DNA of 64,000 nt from Polytolypa hystricis UAMH7299 (lineage: Eukaryota > Ascomycota > Eurotiomycetes > Onygenales), in contig PDNA01000001.1 in assembly GCA_002573605.1 (NCBI GenBank), positions 248,001-312,000 on the forward strand. The letters run 5' to 3'. Position 1 is the first letter of the stretch. The number at the start of each line of letters is the position of its first letter. The notes beneath the pieces are model-generated. The model ran no database searches. It was not told the origin of the DNA and saw only the letters and a list, made by a program, of their open reading frames with translations. This document shows positions 1 to 13,030 of the stretch, one piece after another. A program made the position numbers and the translations under genes.

Positions 1-1671
1 ACGGAGGATGGGAGAAAGGAGCTGGTTTTGGTGGAAGATGAGTCCCGCAAACGGAATAAAACTGCGATGCCTAGCATCGGAGCGGATGGTGCCGCAAACA
101 CAGTCTCCACACAGGACAAAATTGCGCTTGGCAAGAGGAGATACAAAACCCCCAAGTCCGTAGCGTACACGGACTGGCTTAATGATGTTTCTAACCAGCT
201 GGCGAAAACTCTGCATGGAAGAGCTTCGGATGAGACGGTAGAAAAGCCCTCTGAAGAAAAGCCCTCTGAGGGCAAACCAGCATCTCATACTGAAGATGCG
301 ATTGCGGAGAACAGGGCACAGTACAAGGAGCCACCATTTCTCCCTTCGGAAAAGAGGAGGATATATTTTGGACCAGAAACCCCAGTTCTAGCTCCCCTTA
401 CCACACAAGGAAACCTACCATTCCGGCGCCTCTGTGTAGAGATGGGTTGCCAGCTTACATACTCTGAGATGGCCATGAGCTTGTCGCTGATTCAGGGCAA
501 TAAGTCGGAGTGGGCGCTTATGAAGGCTCACGAGTCCGAAATCCTGCCTCCATCCGCCAATCCCAAACAGACTATCGTTCAAGATTACGACAATGCACGC
601 GACCTGAAATTTGGCGCACAGATCGCTGCTAACAAGCCATGGCAAGCTTTGAAAGCCACCGAAGCTCTAACGGCGCTTTGCCCTAATTTGCGTGTTGTCG
701 ACCTTAACTGCGGCTGCCCAATTGATCTTGTTTACCGTGATGGAGCTGGATCTGCGCTTCTTGACCACGGTTCAAAGATGGAGAAGATCCTACGGGGAAT
801 GAACGCAGTATCTGGGGAAGTACCTATCACTGCCAAGATCCGCATGGGGACTAAGGACAACAGTCCCACTGCTCTCAAGTTGGCAGAACGGCTTCTTCTA
901 GGCGGTCTTGAGTCGCGTGAGATTGGCCAGGGACCCCCTGGCGTTGCAGCTATTACCTTGCATGGACGAAGCCGACAGCAACGATATTCACGTCAGGCTG
1001 ACTGGAAATATATCTCAGAGTGCGCTGCGCTGATTAAGCGGTTGAACGAGCAGAATGATAAATTGACCGACACTGTGAGAGAGCCAGAAGCACAGAGGCT
1101 ACCCGCAGCAGGCAAAGTGTTCTTCCTCGGAAACGGCGATTGCTATTCCCACGAGGACTACAACCGTGCCATCACCGAATCCGGAGTTGATGCTGTGATG
1201 ATTGGTCGTGGGGCGCTGATGAAACCTTGGATCTTTGAGGAGATTGAGAAGGGTCAGTATCTTGATAAATCCGCTACAGAGCGACTAGCAATGCTTGAGA
1301 AATTTGCCAAGTACGGACTTCAGGCTTGGGGCTCTGACGAGTATGGAGTCGGAACTACACGGCGATTCATGCTGGAACTTCTCAGCTTCACATATCGTTA
1401 TATCCCTGTGGGATTACTGGAGTACCTTCCACCAAGCATGCAAGATAGGCCTCCTGCTTGGAAGGGCAGAAACGAGCTGGAGACTCTTCTGGGAAGTGAC
1501 AATTGCAAGGACTGGGTTAAGATAACGTGAGTACACACTATCTATTCTACTTTTACTATCAAAACTAACATGTATCTCTATAGTGAAATGTTCCTGGGTC
1601 CAGCGCACAAGGGCTTCAACTTCGAGCCGAAACACAAGTCGAATTCCTATGACATTGTGGCTGAGGGTTGA
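1..1671 (+). CDS. dus3: tRNA-dihydrouridine(47) synthase Dus3, 5'-truncated by window edge
   Basis: Flavin-dependent reductase that converts a uridine of cytosolic tRNA (position 47 in yeast) to dihydrouridine with NAD(P)H. The frame is open from base 1, so the start and the expected N-terminal CCCH zinc-finger part lie left of the window. Visible in order: a polar linker with the repeated string EEKPSE, then the TIM-barrel domain starting near LAPLTTQGNLPFRRLC, the Dus signature DLNCGCPID with the catalytic-type Cys, the KIRMGTKD strand, the THGR/SRQQRYSR FMN/tRNA region, GNGDCYSHEDY and GVDAVMIGRGAL. Exon 1 runs to 1526; a 57-bp intron 1527-1583 (GTGAGT, branch CTAAC, TAG) interrupts a Thr codon; the last exon 1584-1671 encodes TEMFLGPAHKGFNFEPKHKS and ends ...IVAEG. 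Without splicing the protein would stop at 1530. Identification is firm; the exact substrate position is taken from the family. Confidence 0.93.
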
Positions 1672-2178
1672 ATGAAAGGAAGAGACATGTATCAAAGGGA
1701 CTTAGACACAATGTAATAGTAGCAATAAAGAAAAAAAGGAATTGATAGAACTAGAAGAAAAAGATGAAACCACGTTGTAGACACGTTTTTCCTCCGTTGC
1801 TGCTTCATGAACATGTTTGCCTAAATAAATCTAGGGCAGACCAAGTCACATGCACGGCGGCTCCAGCTCTGTCCGATGACGTCTTGTTTTTTCCTCCACG
1901 ACAACTTAACTTGGACTTCAAGCCACCTCATCCAAACAGGCTTCGTTCACTGGATACATAAGAGCATTATCTCCAGCTTCTTACTGAGGTTTTCAAAATA
2001 CTGTTGACTAACTTTTGTCTTTGAACGGTTCCCAAAGCACGCTGTTCTTTTTCTTGTTTACACTAGCGCCAACGAAATCTCGTGAAAAACAAACATCTCC
2101 TGAGCTGCTTGTCGCAACTCAACCTCTAGAAATCAACAACCGTCTTGCTATTGAGCTGCGCGTTGAAGGATAGCAAAA
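1672..2178. other. Intergenic: dus3 3' end and BAP31-gene promoter
   Basis: Head-to-tail spacer of 507 bp. The first part is A-rich (1690-1770) and probably holds the dus3 polyadenylation region. The part before 2179 is C/A-rich and presumably carries the next gene's leader. I see no further coding sequence. Confidence 0.6.
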
Positions 2179-3058
2179 ATGACGCTCTATTACAGTCTCG
2201 TCAGTATACACCGTCTACACAATCAGCTTCCTAGTGGACTGGCTTTTTTCATGCAAAATACATCGAATGTTTGTGGCTAACGCGTCCTTGTTTACCAGGT
2301 CTTCCTTCTCCTGATGGTGGAGATGGGGATTTTCTGCGCCCTCATAGTTCCTCTTCCGTTCGCGGTGAGGCGAAAGCTGTTTACCTTCATCTCGGAATCG
2401 CCGGCTATAGCGAAATTACAGTATGGCATGAAGGTTCGTGGGTTCTCGACAAGCTGGAAGGTTTTTGTTTTCAAGCTGTGAACTAACGATGGGCATTGCG
2501 TCTTTCCAGATAACCTTCATATTCATACTCATTCTGTTCATCGATAGCGTGAACAGAGTGTATCGTGTGCAGCTAGAACTCCCGTCATATTCCAAAGATG
2601 CTGGGTACGTCCCCCCCTTTCATCCTTGTCACAGTCTTGGTGCCAGATATCACTAACGACGGTAATTCCCAAGGCGCAGAAGTGCCGTAGGCCACGAACG
2701 CATGGAAGTCCAGGCCCGCAAATTCTACTCCCAGCGAAACATGTATCTCTGCGGCTTCACGCTCTTCTTGTCGCTCATCCTTAACCGAACCTATACTATG
2801 ATTCTCGAGGTCCTACGTTTGGAGGATAAGGTGCACCAATTGACGGGCGACAAGAAGGCTGGTGGGAAGGACTCGGTTAAGCTGGCTGAGGCTGGTGATG
2901 CGGGTGAGATTGGTCGTCTGCGCAAGGAGCTTGCCACGAGGGAGCGAGATATCGAGGCGCTGAAGAAACAGAGCGAGGGTTTGTCGAAGGAGTATGAGAG
3001 ACTGGGCGATGAGTTCTCGAAGGAGAATCGGGACTCGACTCCCAAGAAGGATCGATAA
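2179..3058 (+). CDS. BAP31/Yet-family endoplasmic reticulum transmembrane protein
   Basis: Predicted 211-residue ER membrane protein of the B-cell receptor-associated 31 family (yeast Yet1-3). Relatives act in ER export and quality control and bind the translocon and membrane cargo. The exon join is 2179-2199, 2299-2433, 2510-2604, 2674-3058. The N-terminus MTLYYSL/VFLLLMVEM closely resembles yeast Yet3 (MSLYYTLVF). There are three hydrophobic segments (about residues 7-27, 53-63 and 105-125) with the family string FIDSVNRVYRV after the second, followed by a C-terminal coiled coil (LRKELATRERDIEALKKQ). The end is SKENRDSTPKKDR, whose final KKDR resembles a KKxx ER-retrieval signal but with Lys at -4/-3 followed by DR. 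The first coding exon is only 21 nt and uses a GTCAGT donor at 2200, the least certain junction; the remaining joins keep frame and have normal signals. Confidence 0.88.
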
Positions 3059-3598
3059 ATGCGTGGTGGTAGAGACGGTGCATCGTTCGTCTTCACCGGG
3101 ATTTGTTGTTTCAGTGCAGCCGATAAGATGCCCGTATGGTTCAGCTTGCAGGCAGGTGTGCATTTCATGATCGTTCAGACGTCTGGTCAAAAGCGGTGTG
3201 CGGTGTTGTTTCCGCGATTTACGGATTGTTAGGAGGAAGGTAACAGTTGGCGGAGAATTAGCGGGCATGACTGGGGCGCAAGTTAAAAGGCGATGGTGTG
3301 TCCAACTGAGACACTATGGTATTTTTTTCTATCAATGGCTTAAGGGGGATAGGGGATGGCGATTGATAACGTGAAACCTCACTCAATACTTTGTATTTCA
3401 CTCACTTTCTGCTATTGAAAATTAAGGAGTTACAGCTACATTTCATAATCAAGGGGCCTTTGCTATACTATATCCAATCCCAAGAGCAAACTATCCCTTA
3501 ACTACAGATGACACCGTCGTCAAACGAGACAATACAGACAATGGTCCCAGTACAATCTCGTTAAGGTATCATGAGTAAAAAAGGAAAATTATATATAT
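3059..3598. other. Intergenic between convergent genes
   Basis: 540 bp between the stop codons of the BAP31-family gene and mdm12. It should contain both 3' ends. T/A-rich tracts occur near 3325-3440. No gene seen. Confidence 0.6.
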
Positions 3599-4948
3599 TC
3601 AAACCAAAAACGTCCAGTAACTCGGGTATACAAATTCCTCCTCGAAAATCCGACGCACTTGCTCGAGAACAAAGTTCTCCACCTTGCCCACGTTCTTCAG
3701 TGCCTGTTTCCCATTCTCCTTGCGTCCTATTTCGCTCTCGACCCGGATTTCGCGTAAGAGACTAGGGTGTATGCGCCGCGGGGATGTTGGGAGGGGGCTA
3801 CCTTCGTTTGCTCGGGGATGGGGGTCGTTACTTGTGCCGCTGTCATCACCCAGTAGTGTATCTGCATCTTCTGGGGAGAGGAAGCAAAAGTGTAATCGTC
3901 GTCGAATGTAGGCAAGCACAGCCACTCCATCGAACGTGAGGCCCGTTATGTTGAGTTTTAAAGGTAGCCCGACAAAGCTGGGCATCGGGTAATCGAGCAG
4001 GATCTCTGCTGTGAGAGAAAGTTTGATATCTCCGGCATATTTGACACGGCATAAGACTTGGAAGTCTTCCGGTTTGGGTTCCCGTCGGCGAATGTGAGGT
4101 TCATTATCCATTACGGATATAGCGGGGGAAGAACCCTGGACATCTGGATGTGTATGCTGATCGCTGTGAGGCAGTGAGTGGGCAGCACGTGGGACATTAG
4201 AGGCATCTGGGTCATGAGCGTTTAATGAACCAATTGATGCAAGAGTGTTGGCAGTAGATGGCCGGGATTGCGCAGAGTCAATGTCCACCTCGGACAGCCG
4301 CCGTGAACCTCTAGTATTTTGAATCCCTTGCATCATCTGCTCACGAACGGATATTGGATCCGCTTTACTATTGGAAAATCGATGTCCCCGAGCCACAGCA
4401 CCTAGTGGAGTTTGTGTTCCCGAGATCCCGCTCAGGGGCATGTAGTAATAGCCCAGGTTCGACGTTCCGCCAGGGATTCCCGGAGTTCCTGCTCGAGGGA
4501 AGATGTATGGGTTTAACGGGTCGCCGAAATTCATGGGAGAGCGGAGAGGGGGAAGAGCAGTATAATCCTCAGACGACCCGCGACCCCGAAAAGGATGTTG
4601 AAGCTCAACTCCACGTAGCACGCCTGAATGATCCTTGCGCCATGGGTCTAGTCCGCTTTGCAAATGTCCATCAATCGACTCTGTATCGCAGGGCGATTCC
4701 ACGGGGCTGTCAGATAGGTCTGCATCCTCATCCTCCTCATAAAAGTCCGGAAATGGGTCGCAAAGGTCTCGTATCTCGAGGTCTGGCGGTATGCTTCCGA
4801 AGCTAAATGAGTTGACTTGCACCGAACGGATGAAGCGAGGGAGGGCTATCTGCTGGAACTTGTCATGTATAAAACTGCGGATGCGCTCCGCGAGAATATC
4901 GCCATCTGGACCAGAGGTGGCACGCTCCCAGTCAATATCTATGGACAT
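3599..4948 (-). CDS. mdm12: Mdm12, ERMES complex SMP-domain subunit
   Basis: Single-exon protein of 449 residues. Mdm12 is the cytosolic SMP-domain subunit of the ER-mitochondria encounter structure (with Mmm1, Mdm10 and Mdm34), which tethers the two organelles and moves phospholipids between them. The canonical start MSIDIDWERATSGPDG and the end EEFVYPSYWTFLV are both present. The lipid-binding SMP domain is split by a low-complexity loop (about residues 70-300: acidic EEDEDADLSDS, then Gly/Ser/Pro-rich text), as is usual in aspergilli, and resumes at PEDFQVLCRVKYAGDIKLSL and FVGLPLKLNITGLTFDGVAVLAYI. An in-frame ATG 72 bases upstream (5020) would add MSIVFYF..., which is not expected in the family, so the start at 4948 was chosen. 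It is convergent with the upstream BAP31-type gene. Confidence 0.95.
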   Translation of the reverse strand: MSIDIDWERATSGPDGDILAERIRSFIHDKFQQIALPRFIRSVQVNSFSFGSIPPDLEIRDLCDPFPDFYEEDEDADLSDSPVESPCDTESIDGHLQSGLDPWRKDHSGVLRGVELQHPFRGRGSSEDYTALPPLRSPMNFGDPLNPYIFPRAGTPGIPGGTSNLGYYYMPLSGISGTQTPLGAVARGHRFSNSKADPISVREQMMQGIQNTRGSRRLSEVDIDSAQSRPSTANTLASIGSLNAHDPDASNVPRAAHSLPHSDQHTHPDVQGSSPAISVMDNEPHIRRREPKPEDFQVLCRVKYAGDIKLSLTAEILLDYPMPSFVGLPLKLNITGLTFDGVAVLAYIRRRLHFCFLSPEDADTLLGDDSGTSNDPHPRANEGSPLPTSPRRIHPSLLREIRVESEIGRKENGKQALKNVGKVENFVLEQVRRIFEEEFVYPSYWTFLV

Positions 4949-7900
4949 TACATGCGTATCACCATCGGCGAAATCGTTAGCAGTCCTTTCGATACTCACA
5001 AAATAGAAAACAATCGACAAGCATTCACATCAACAGATATGACGTCGGGAACAGGGTCGTCAGCCAATGATTACGTAATATATTATTCCACCGGGTTTCA
5101 CGTGATTAGGATTGGGAGAGTATGATGACTAAGTCTCGCCTTGATCTACCTACAACAGTACAGTACAACCGTGTACAACCACACCGATGTGCCTAGGAGT
5201 GACAACTCGGCTAAGGGAGGCTTAATATCGGACGGTATCCCGGTTTTTTTTTGCATGGTAAGAGAGCAGCATACTTTTCTGGCTTGCGATAGACACTGAT
5301 CACGCAAGCAGAACATCGCTGCTGGACGATCCTCCCGTTGGCTTGCGGCTGGCTGCAGTAAAATGCTCCGGCTTCCAAGTCGTGAGCTCTGCCGTTTACG
5401 CCAACTACATCGTCTAAAGCTTCAATACTAGCTTCACGGCATTGGAGGCTGAATTAATTTGGCCTAGCCTCAGCGTTGTACACATCTTATCGGGTGTGGA
5501 ATATCTGCCTCCAACACTATCAAGGATCACAATGATTGGCACACTCCCGGAGGAGCAAATCCAGCACGAGAACCAGACTCGCTTGATACGCGTTCGTCAG
5601 TGGCCAATTGCCTATTTTTAACGCGGCCACATATTACATCGGGCGAATGCGGTTCGTTCCCGCAATTTCCGTTTAAGTAAGTGCTAGCATTCCGTGTTTA
5701 GTGCCGGACATGGATGGTCCTAGATAGCGGAAAAGACGGTTCGATGGCTCGAAGAGTCGGAGAGCTAGAGTTGATATCTTGATTACACTGGGCTAGCATC
5801 TGGCTCTTTGTTTTATTGTCTTCTTTTGCCCCTCAATTTTCTCTTGTCAAACAACCCCAAACGACGGTTTCCTTTGGTCGGCCATTGAAGCTAGCTACCT
5901 ATGAATAAGCCTCACTACTACAATGTCCTGGCCTTCTTCGTTTAAATATATTCAGGTCGGGTGGCTGCAGAATTGATAATGCAGATGCGCAGGGCAATAT
6001 TCGGTCGGCTATCTTGGTGGGAATAAACCAACACGCTTCATGAACGAGAGAAAGAATTATTTGGAATGTATCAGCTGGACAAGACCACCTTCTCGGCCGC
6101 CAACCAAGCCAATCCCGCGACGTTGCATCGTCAGCCGCCTCTATATACCAAAAGCGGTCGTACTCCCGTTTTTCTCCTTCCGGCTGGGTGTGACACTTGG
6201 GTTGAAACCTTCCACACACCAACATTCGTGCCATTAACAGTTTGGAGATCGACAAACCGGAGTTTTAGTCAAGCGGTCTAGCAACCGAAAATTTCGTAAT
6301 TGCAATGATGATATCTTGAGTGAATTGTTCCTATCTTTGGGATCTTGCAACTTGCTCTGGCCGCATGCCATTCAGCCTCCGATAACTCCATAGGCCACCC
6401 TTGGGATTTTTGAATCTCTGAGCCAAATTCTATTTACCAGCCTAGCGAATTCCGTCACCTCCATATGCATCTCATCTTTTGTCGTCGCGAATCAGATGGC
6501 AGAAGAAGCCAACTTCTGGCAGTTTTGCTTGCAATCCTGGCCTCTTGGCCACATCGACATTTCACTATACGACACTCCCATGCTTCATGCACGGATGATA
6601 TGTTTACGGACAGGCGGCATATAGAAGCGCAATACCCCCAACCCAACACCTACGAATCACATGATATGCGGTCTATGTTGGCCGTGGTGCACGGCGTGTT
6701 CTAGTTCACCTGTGACCCGCATGCGCTTTTACTTATGTCCTAGCTCCCTGTTATTTCTCATTACCCTCCAATCACTCCCACTCCTTTTGTCGGGGATATA
6801 GCGCCTCCATATTGCTGTGCATAATTGGGTGCGGGAGGGATGAATGTCATTCGCGCCTAATCGAATGCCATCTCCAACCCGCCTTGATGTCGGCCTGGGG
6901 TAAATTAATATTCTGCCTAAGCCCTCGCTAACACACATTTCTGCAGGTTAATCAAGATCGTTCCCGATGCCATTGTCACGCACACATACGCGCACACATC
7001 ATAATTCTACGGATCATATTCATCAAGCTCTTTGCTTTTCCTTCTTGACTTGACACGTTTGGAAATAGATAACTGCAGAAAATCTGTTGTACGCATGAGT
7101 CTATGCAGAACTGCACTGCAGGAAGTCTGTGTGAAGAAGATCAGCTCCCATCTTCGGTCCAAAGGGACGTGCACCCACAGACCCTGCGATCATGGCTTCT
7201 TGGAACCACCACTAGAAAGAGGGCCAGCTCCTGCCAGTTGCCCAGATTTCGCGTGGGTAGCCTTCCTACCAGGGTACCCGTCCGTTGCCTAGGTCCTCTT
7301 TTCATCATTTCGCGGATTCCACCTATGGCACCAATGCACTCCTTAACCGGCGTTCCGTGGTCTTTACCGCGATTCATCCTTTAATTAGCTCTTATCCCGT
7401 GACCCGTTTAGCACCGCCAACTTAGAACCTGATCTAACACGAGGGATTACGCGCAATGCATATATTTCCTGGTCAATCCGCGTACGCCTCAGCTCATCAA
7501 GGGCCTAAGGTTGATCCCGAGCAACCTTGTTCGCCCGTTTATCAAATGGTTAAGGATCCACACAGGCAACTAAATCTAGGAAATAACCTAAAAGTTGCCT
7601 GCTGCAGCGGGAGTGAGCCGAGCACCGTTTAAGCGATGCGGGACAATATGCCGGTTTACCCCGTGCATCACAGGTGCAGGATTCTTGTCCAGTGCAACGC
7701 ACTTGCGAGGGGCTGGACGGATGATGAACGTCAACTGCGCAGGAGCCATAGATGGCGTCCCTGTTATCATCTCGTACCCATGAAATGAATGAAATGATGC
7801 CTACACCCAATCGCGAAGGCGAGCAGGCATCTAGAATTCACGAAGGATTCAGGCCGCGCCTATTCATCCTGTAGGGGGAACCATGTACGGGCCATTTTTT

Positions 7901-10389
7901 GCGTTGTATGTATAGTGTAAGGCGGCTCAACATCCCCACCAGTTTAGTTTAATGTGGAGGGTGCACCCTTTAGCACAACATACGTGCGGCGTCCTTGCAT
8001 ACCAACCCTGTAGAACGTCAAAGGGGGCCAGAGTACTCCGTATATGGAGCGAAATTCGATCTTAACGGACGTTACCACCGGACTTCTCCTAGAGGGCACT
8101 GGGGGGGAAAAAGAAGAGAGACGTTGTAGGCCCTCATTCGCTGGGGGGAAGTTTACTCATCCGTATTTTGCGGCGCATAAAAGAAAAAGAAACGGACATC
8201 AACAACCCACAACTCTTTCAACCACGGACCATCTCCTAAACCCCACTAGTTAGGATAAAAAGAAAAAAAAGAAAAAAGCTGTAAAAAGGCCAAACTAACA
8301 CGCTCTGGAGCGTCCATTTATGTATGCCTGGTTGGTTCCCCGGCGGCCCGATCTTGCAGGGCTTAGAATAATAAACAAAAAAGAAAGATAAAATCGCCAT
8401 TTAACTTACGTTCGCTACGCCGCGCCAATCTGACACATCCCAACCTCTAGTTCCTTTTTTTGTCCATCCCCCCTGCCACATCACCGCAGAAGCTTCCGAT
8501 TTTCCTCTTTTAGCTTGTGATGAATAAATTTTTAGTAGTGAACAGCGCCGTAGAAAATTATGCAAGAAATGCATCCTACTCTTTCGCCAAAAAAACTCTC
8601 CTACCTGCCTAATATGGTTGGTTCCTGGTTGTTATAACGCCGAGGAGTCATAGTTTTGATGACTTCCATAAGGGGAATAAAAAAAAGGCCTAAAAAGGGG
8701 AAGAAGAATAGGGGACTCACGGGAGAGAAAAATAGAGCTGAATGAAACGGCGCGGCTAAAGATGCGCAATGTCCCGTTTTGGTAACTGATGAGATGAATG
8801 CCCATTAGCTTGAATTGACCCCACTTAAATGCAAAAGCATTCACGTATTAAACTTCTAGAGCTGATCTCATTCTGAAAGTGATATGGCTAGTTGCTAGTT
8901 AGAGCTGGTGGGCTCAAATTTCAGATGGAATGTTATAGGTCTGAGAGTGTGATTATCCTCCAAAGTTATGAATGAAGATGTAAGAACCTTTGGCACAATA
9001 GGTAATGTATATATGAGAGCACTTAAGACACTAAGCAAGCAAAACAATCGAATCAATTGTACTCCTTCACCGGGGAGATCCCGTAAACTTCTGAAAAATA
9101 GGCATTAGGAAAATCGGGATGAGTATAATGATTGACAACGGTGAGAAGCAAAAAATAGGGGGTGTATTGAAAAGGGCGTCAAAAAAGGAAGGTCCAATGC
9201 TCTCCCACTCCTTGCTGTCTCCCCTCGAACTGAATCGAGCTTCCCAAGTTGCAACTCTAGTAAAAACGAAAAGAATTAAAAAGAAATCGAAGTGATGTAT
9301 TCTATTAGCCGCGAAGTGTGCCGTAGAAATCGAGAGCTGCCTAACAATCTCACATCCCACCAAGCTACCCAATCGTGACAGACTTCCTGAGTCTGAGTCG
9401 AGGTTAGCTATTCGACAATCGCTTTATCGAGAGGAGCAAGATGCGAGGAGTTTCGAGTCGTGTAGGATAGAACAAGGGGCGAGTAAGACAGCTTTGAAAG
9501 TCTAACAGCCGTCTCTGCTGGCATGCAGCAAACGCGGTTGATTCGTCTATTGCCATAACTCAGTACTTGTTTGAAGTTCATAGAGAAAGCCCTGCACATA
9601 CCGCTATAAACCACCACATTTCTTGCAACGGTACCCTTCTCGGGTTACGGTCTCTTCGCGAATGCTATGGCAGCGGTCGCCATGTCCTGGACAGCGCACG
9701 ATCCCGACTCCGACTCTGTGTCCGCAATCGAACTTCTCGAAATATTGAACACACATTGTGAAATAGCGAAGATGAATAGTTGTAGGTGGAAATGTGGATG
9801 TTGAATAAACTCAGGAAGATAGAATGGCTGGAGGTTTGATCGTAGTCTGTTGAATGATGTTCGTTGAAGTGGCGAACTCTGTTTTATATAGTTTCCTTTC
9901 CAGTCTCGTGAGGGTAGATGGGATTGGGATGGAGTATCTTTTGAGCTTCAGAAAAGAAGAGTTCTCATGGAATTTATAGACACGGACCTGACAATCTGCA
10001 TGTGGAGCTAGGCATGCGCCATGCAGAGCTGTGCCACACGATCGCATATATGTGCACGCACCTGACTTTGAGCAAAGCAGGAGGCCTCACCTCCTAGGGG
10101 GAGTATGACAGCGGCCCAATTTCACCGAGTTTGATTTGCCACAGAGAATTTCGCTGTGCAATCCCGTTTCTGAAAATGCCGGTCCCTATCCTAGTTGAGC
10201 TGTGTCTCAGCGAGAACATCTGGAATCAAATGTTAGGGCGCTGGAGGGGGACGTATAGGTCCCTATGGATTCGAGTCAAATTAGGCACACACCCAACCGT
10301 TTTATTTTGGCTAGTAGCGTATATTAGTTGCCGGTATTGGTAGCTTCTTCAATTGTAGTTTGACGGACGTCAAAAGGAGAGGTAAACTG

Positions 10390-10512
10390 GGCCGTGGGCC
10401 AAAAATGCGGCCCACAGGTCTAGGTCGCATGGCAAGGCCTTGCCGTTAGATGGCCCCTTGGCCGTTTGGTAGGCCAAATGTTGATTATGACTGGTTGGCC
10501 AGGTCATGGGCC
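10390..10512. repeat. Cluster of nine GGCC sites with nested palindromes
   Basis: Nine GGCC tetranucleotides occur in 123 bp (at 10390, 10397, 10409, 10436, 10452, 10460, 10472, 10497 and 10509). They include a perfect 14-bp palindrome GGCAAGGCCTTGCC at 10431-10444 and an inverted pair TTGGCC/GGCCAA at 10458-10463 and 10472-10477. About 0.5 GGCC would be expected by chance in this length at 50% GC. Possible dense protein-binding site or relic of a hairpin-rich repeat. Confidence 0.55.
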
Positions 10513-13030
10513 CAAGGAGATAAGCAGTACATAGTTAACTTGATCGAGGGGTAGTTGTCAGAAAAGCCGGGCTCAAGTGACAGTCTCAAGCAGAACTAAG
10601 CCGATTGCAGCGCCTCTTCAACGCATTCAAGGTTAATCGTCGTGATCGCAAACGAAATATGCTTGTGATACGCCAGTGCCGCATCGCCGCTAATTCTGGA
10701 TACTCCGAGCAGTAACGGCAGATCAATATCAGATTTAGGCTACAACTTGTATCCGTTGCAAGAGTGTTAGGGATGCTGGACTCGGGATTTTGTGGCCCCT
10801 GGTAAGATGGTCGACCTCCAGTAGCATCGAGCGGGAAATCCTGGCAAATGACCTTAATCAAGCAAGCTCATTTGGTGGAAAGTGTTCCCAACAAGCCTAA
10901 TAACGATCCTCATTGCACAATGTTAGCCCTCCCTGTATCAAAAGCATGCTAGCGTTGTGGTGGTATACAACGCTGTTCTCTCGGTCGGTTTCGCCGGGAG
11001 AGAGCCCATCCGCGCTTGCCAAAAAGAAAATGCCCCCACCAACTCCAGAAACCGGACAGGACGGGCCAAGAGGAGTATTAGCAATCAATGACAATGTCGG
11101 CATCTAACTGTTAATAATAAGAGCTGTGCCACCCAACGGCTAGAAATTGGCCTCTCAAGGGAAGCGTAATCTGGCGGGGCACCAAAGGGGCCAGTGTAAA
11201 AGTCGGTCACACGCGAATCGCGATTTAAGAGAAACTTGTTCGCAGACATAAAAGTCCGCAGTTTCCAGCATCCACCACTTGTGAATGGTCAGGCATTGAA
11301 TAGACTGCAGAATATGCACGGCGGCAGCCGTTTTGTTGGCCGTTAGACCAACGAATCAAAGCCTGCTCATCCCTAATGACTCTGCAACGTTGTCACGTCT
11401 ATTGATGGCGTCCGGAAGCTAAAAGGGCTGGCACCACCCGCAGCTTCTTTGCAGATGGGATTGGCCGCTCAATCTCCGAAGCTTGTTTATACTGCAGTGC
11501 ATCGTGAAAATGGCAATGCCATTAGAATTTCACGAGGGAAAAAAGCGAAAAAGAAGTTGATCTTCACGTTGACCATACTAACGAAGTATGGCCGCTTGAT
11601 TTTTTTTCTCATTGTTCTTTCAGATCATCTAAGGATCAAAATATGTGGGCTGGCGCTTACGCGCTGTAGGGGGCCGAAACCCCCCAATCAAGCTTCAGCA
11701 CATACGTTTGCTTGAAATTCGTCCGGCCTTCTCTGCCAATTGTTTCCATTGTCTGCAAATGGAGTGCCCCAGAGGCAGCTATGAATGGGCGCAATCCCGT
11801 CTAGTTTTGACCACAGTCGGGCAGGGGAGCGCTGCTTGAGAGGGCTGGATGTGCTGCCCTAACCGCGTAGCGAAATGTGTGCAAAGGCAACTTGGGGTGT
11901 GGATTTGCTGTGCCCTTTTTCAAGCTTGATGGCACGGGTTGTGATGAGTCCGCCTTGATACACCGAAACAAAAAAAGGGCGGAGAGCTGGAGCTCTGGAC
12001 AGGAAGAAGTGTCGTTGTAATAACCTCGTCTTCGCTCTCCTGCGGCTCAAAAGTCAACTTACACGGCACGGGTCAGGTGATCAGGGGTATCTCAGCCCCC
12101 GAATCCGCAGCAGACAGGCTTCACGAGTACATATCTAGCCGCCCTGCCCTCCTCGCTGCGTATCTGCCTCCCCCTTGGCAGAACGGCCCATCATCAGCTG
12201 AGGCAGCGACGTTGCTGCTTCACCTCTGGCTTTGTCCTGATCCCTGGCCAAACGAAGCTGCAATCCTCCATTGAGAGCGCAATCTCACCGACAGCAAAAC
12301 TGGCTTAGCGTGTAGGGGTTTGGCTGTGTGGTATTTTTCCGTGTGCCCCCACGACTTCATAAACTGACATTCCGAAACTACTAACTTAAATAGCTGTCAT
12401 ACCCTACATCTACTAGCCATGGAAGAGAGACGGTCTTTTTGGGGGACAGGCACGAAAGCTGCCAAATAATGGTCAACACCCGCACACCTTGCTATACTAT
12501 CGCTTACACTAATCATAGACTAAAAACAATGGCGAAGGGGGAAAGAAGTGGTCCCACTCCGGGTTCAACAAAGATACAGCCATACATGCATCAAATGTGA
12601 GTGTGTGCTGGAGATCAGGTCGTCACTGGCTTGTTGTGTCTACACGGCTCGCCAGAAGACCAATACCATCACGACATAGGCATGCATGACCTCACGCATT
12701 TCGGCCGAAGTCCCCGCTTTTGCAGCTCCTTGGTCACAGGTGCAAGCAATCTTTGAAGCCCCCGGAGATGGTCTTCTCCCATGGTCGAGATCGCACCTAA
12801 AATGCACGTTTAGCTTGGCATTATTTATGAATATCTCCCAAGGTTAGCCTGGCGCTGTTTTTTAGCTGCAATCCTCGGTCATGGTCGGTTGGACGCGCCT
12901 TTGGGAGTCTGGGGGGCAAAACGGCTTGAAAAATATCAACTATTGCAAGCCGTCAACAAGAATAGATTCACCGAATCCAGTTTACCCGCTTTTTTCCCGC
13001 TCTGCGTATGACATTGGCGGGTGCGAAGTT

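Noticed and set aside
4949..5020. Upstream in-frame ATG extending Mdm12 by 24 residues
   Set aside because: The Mdm12 family starts at MSIDIxW, so the extension is unlikely to be translated.
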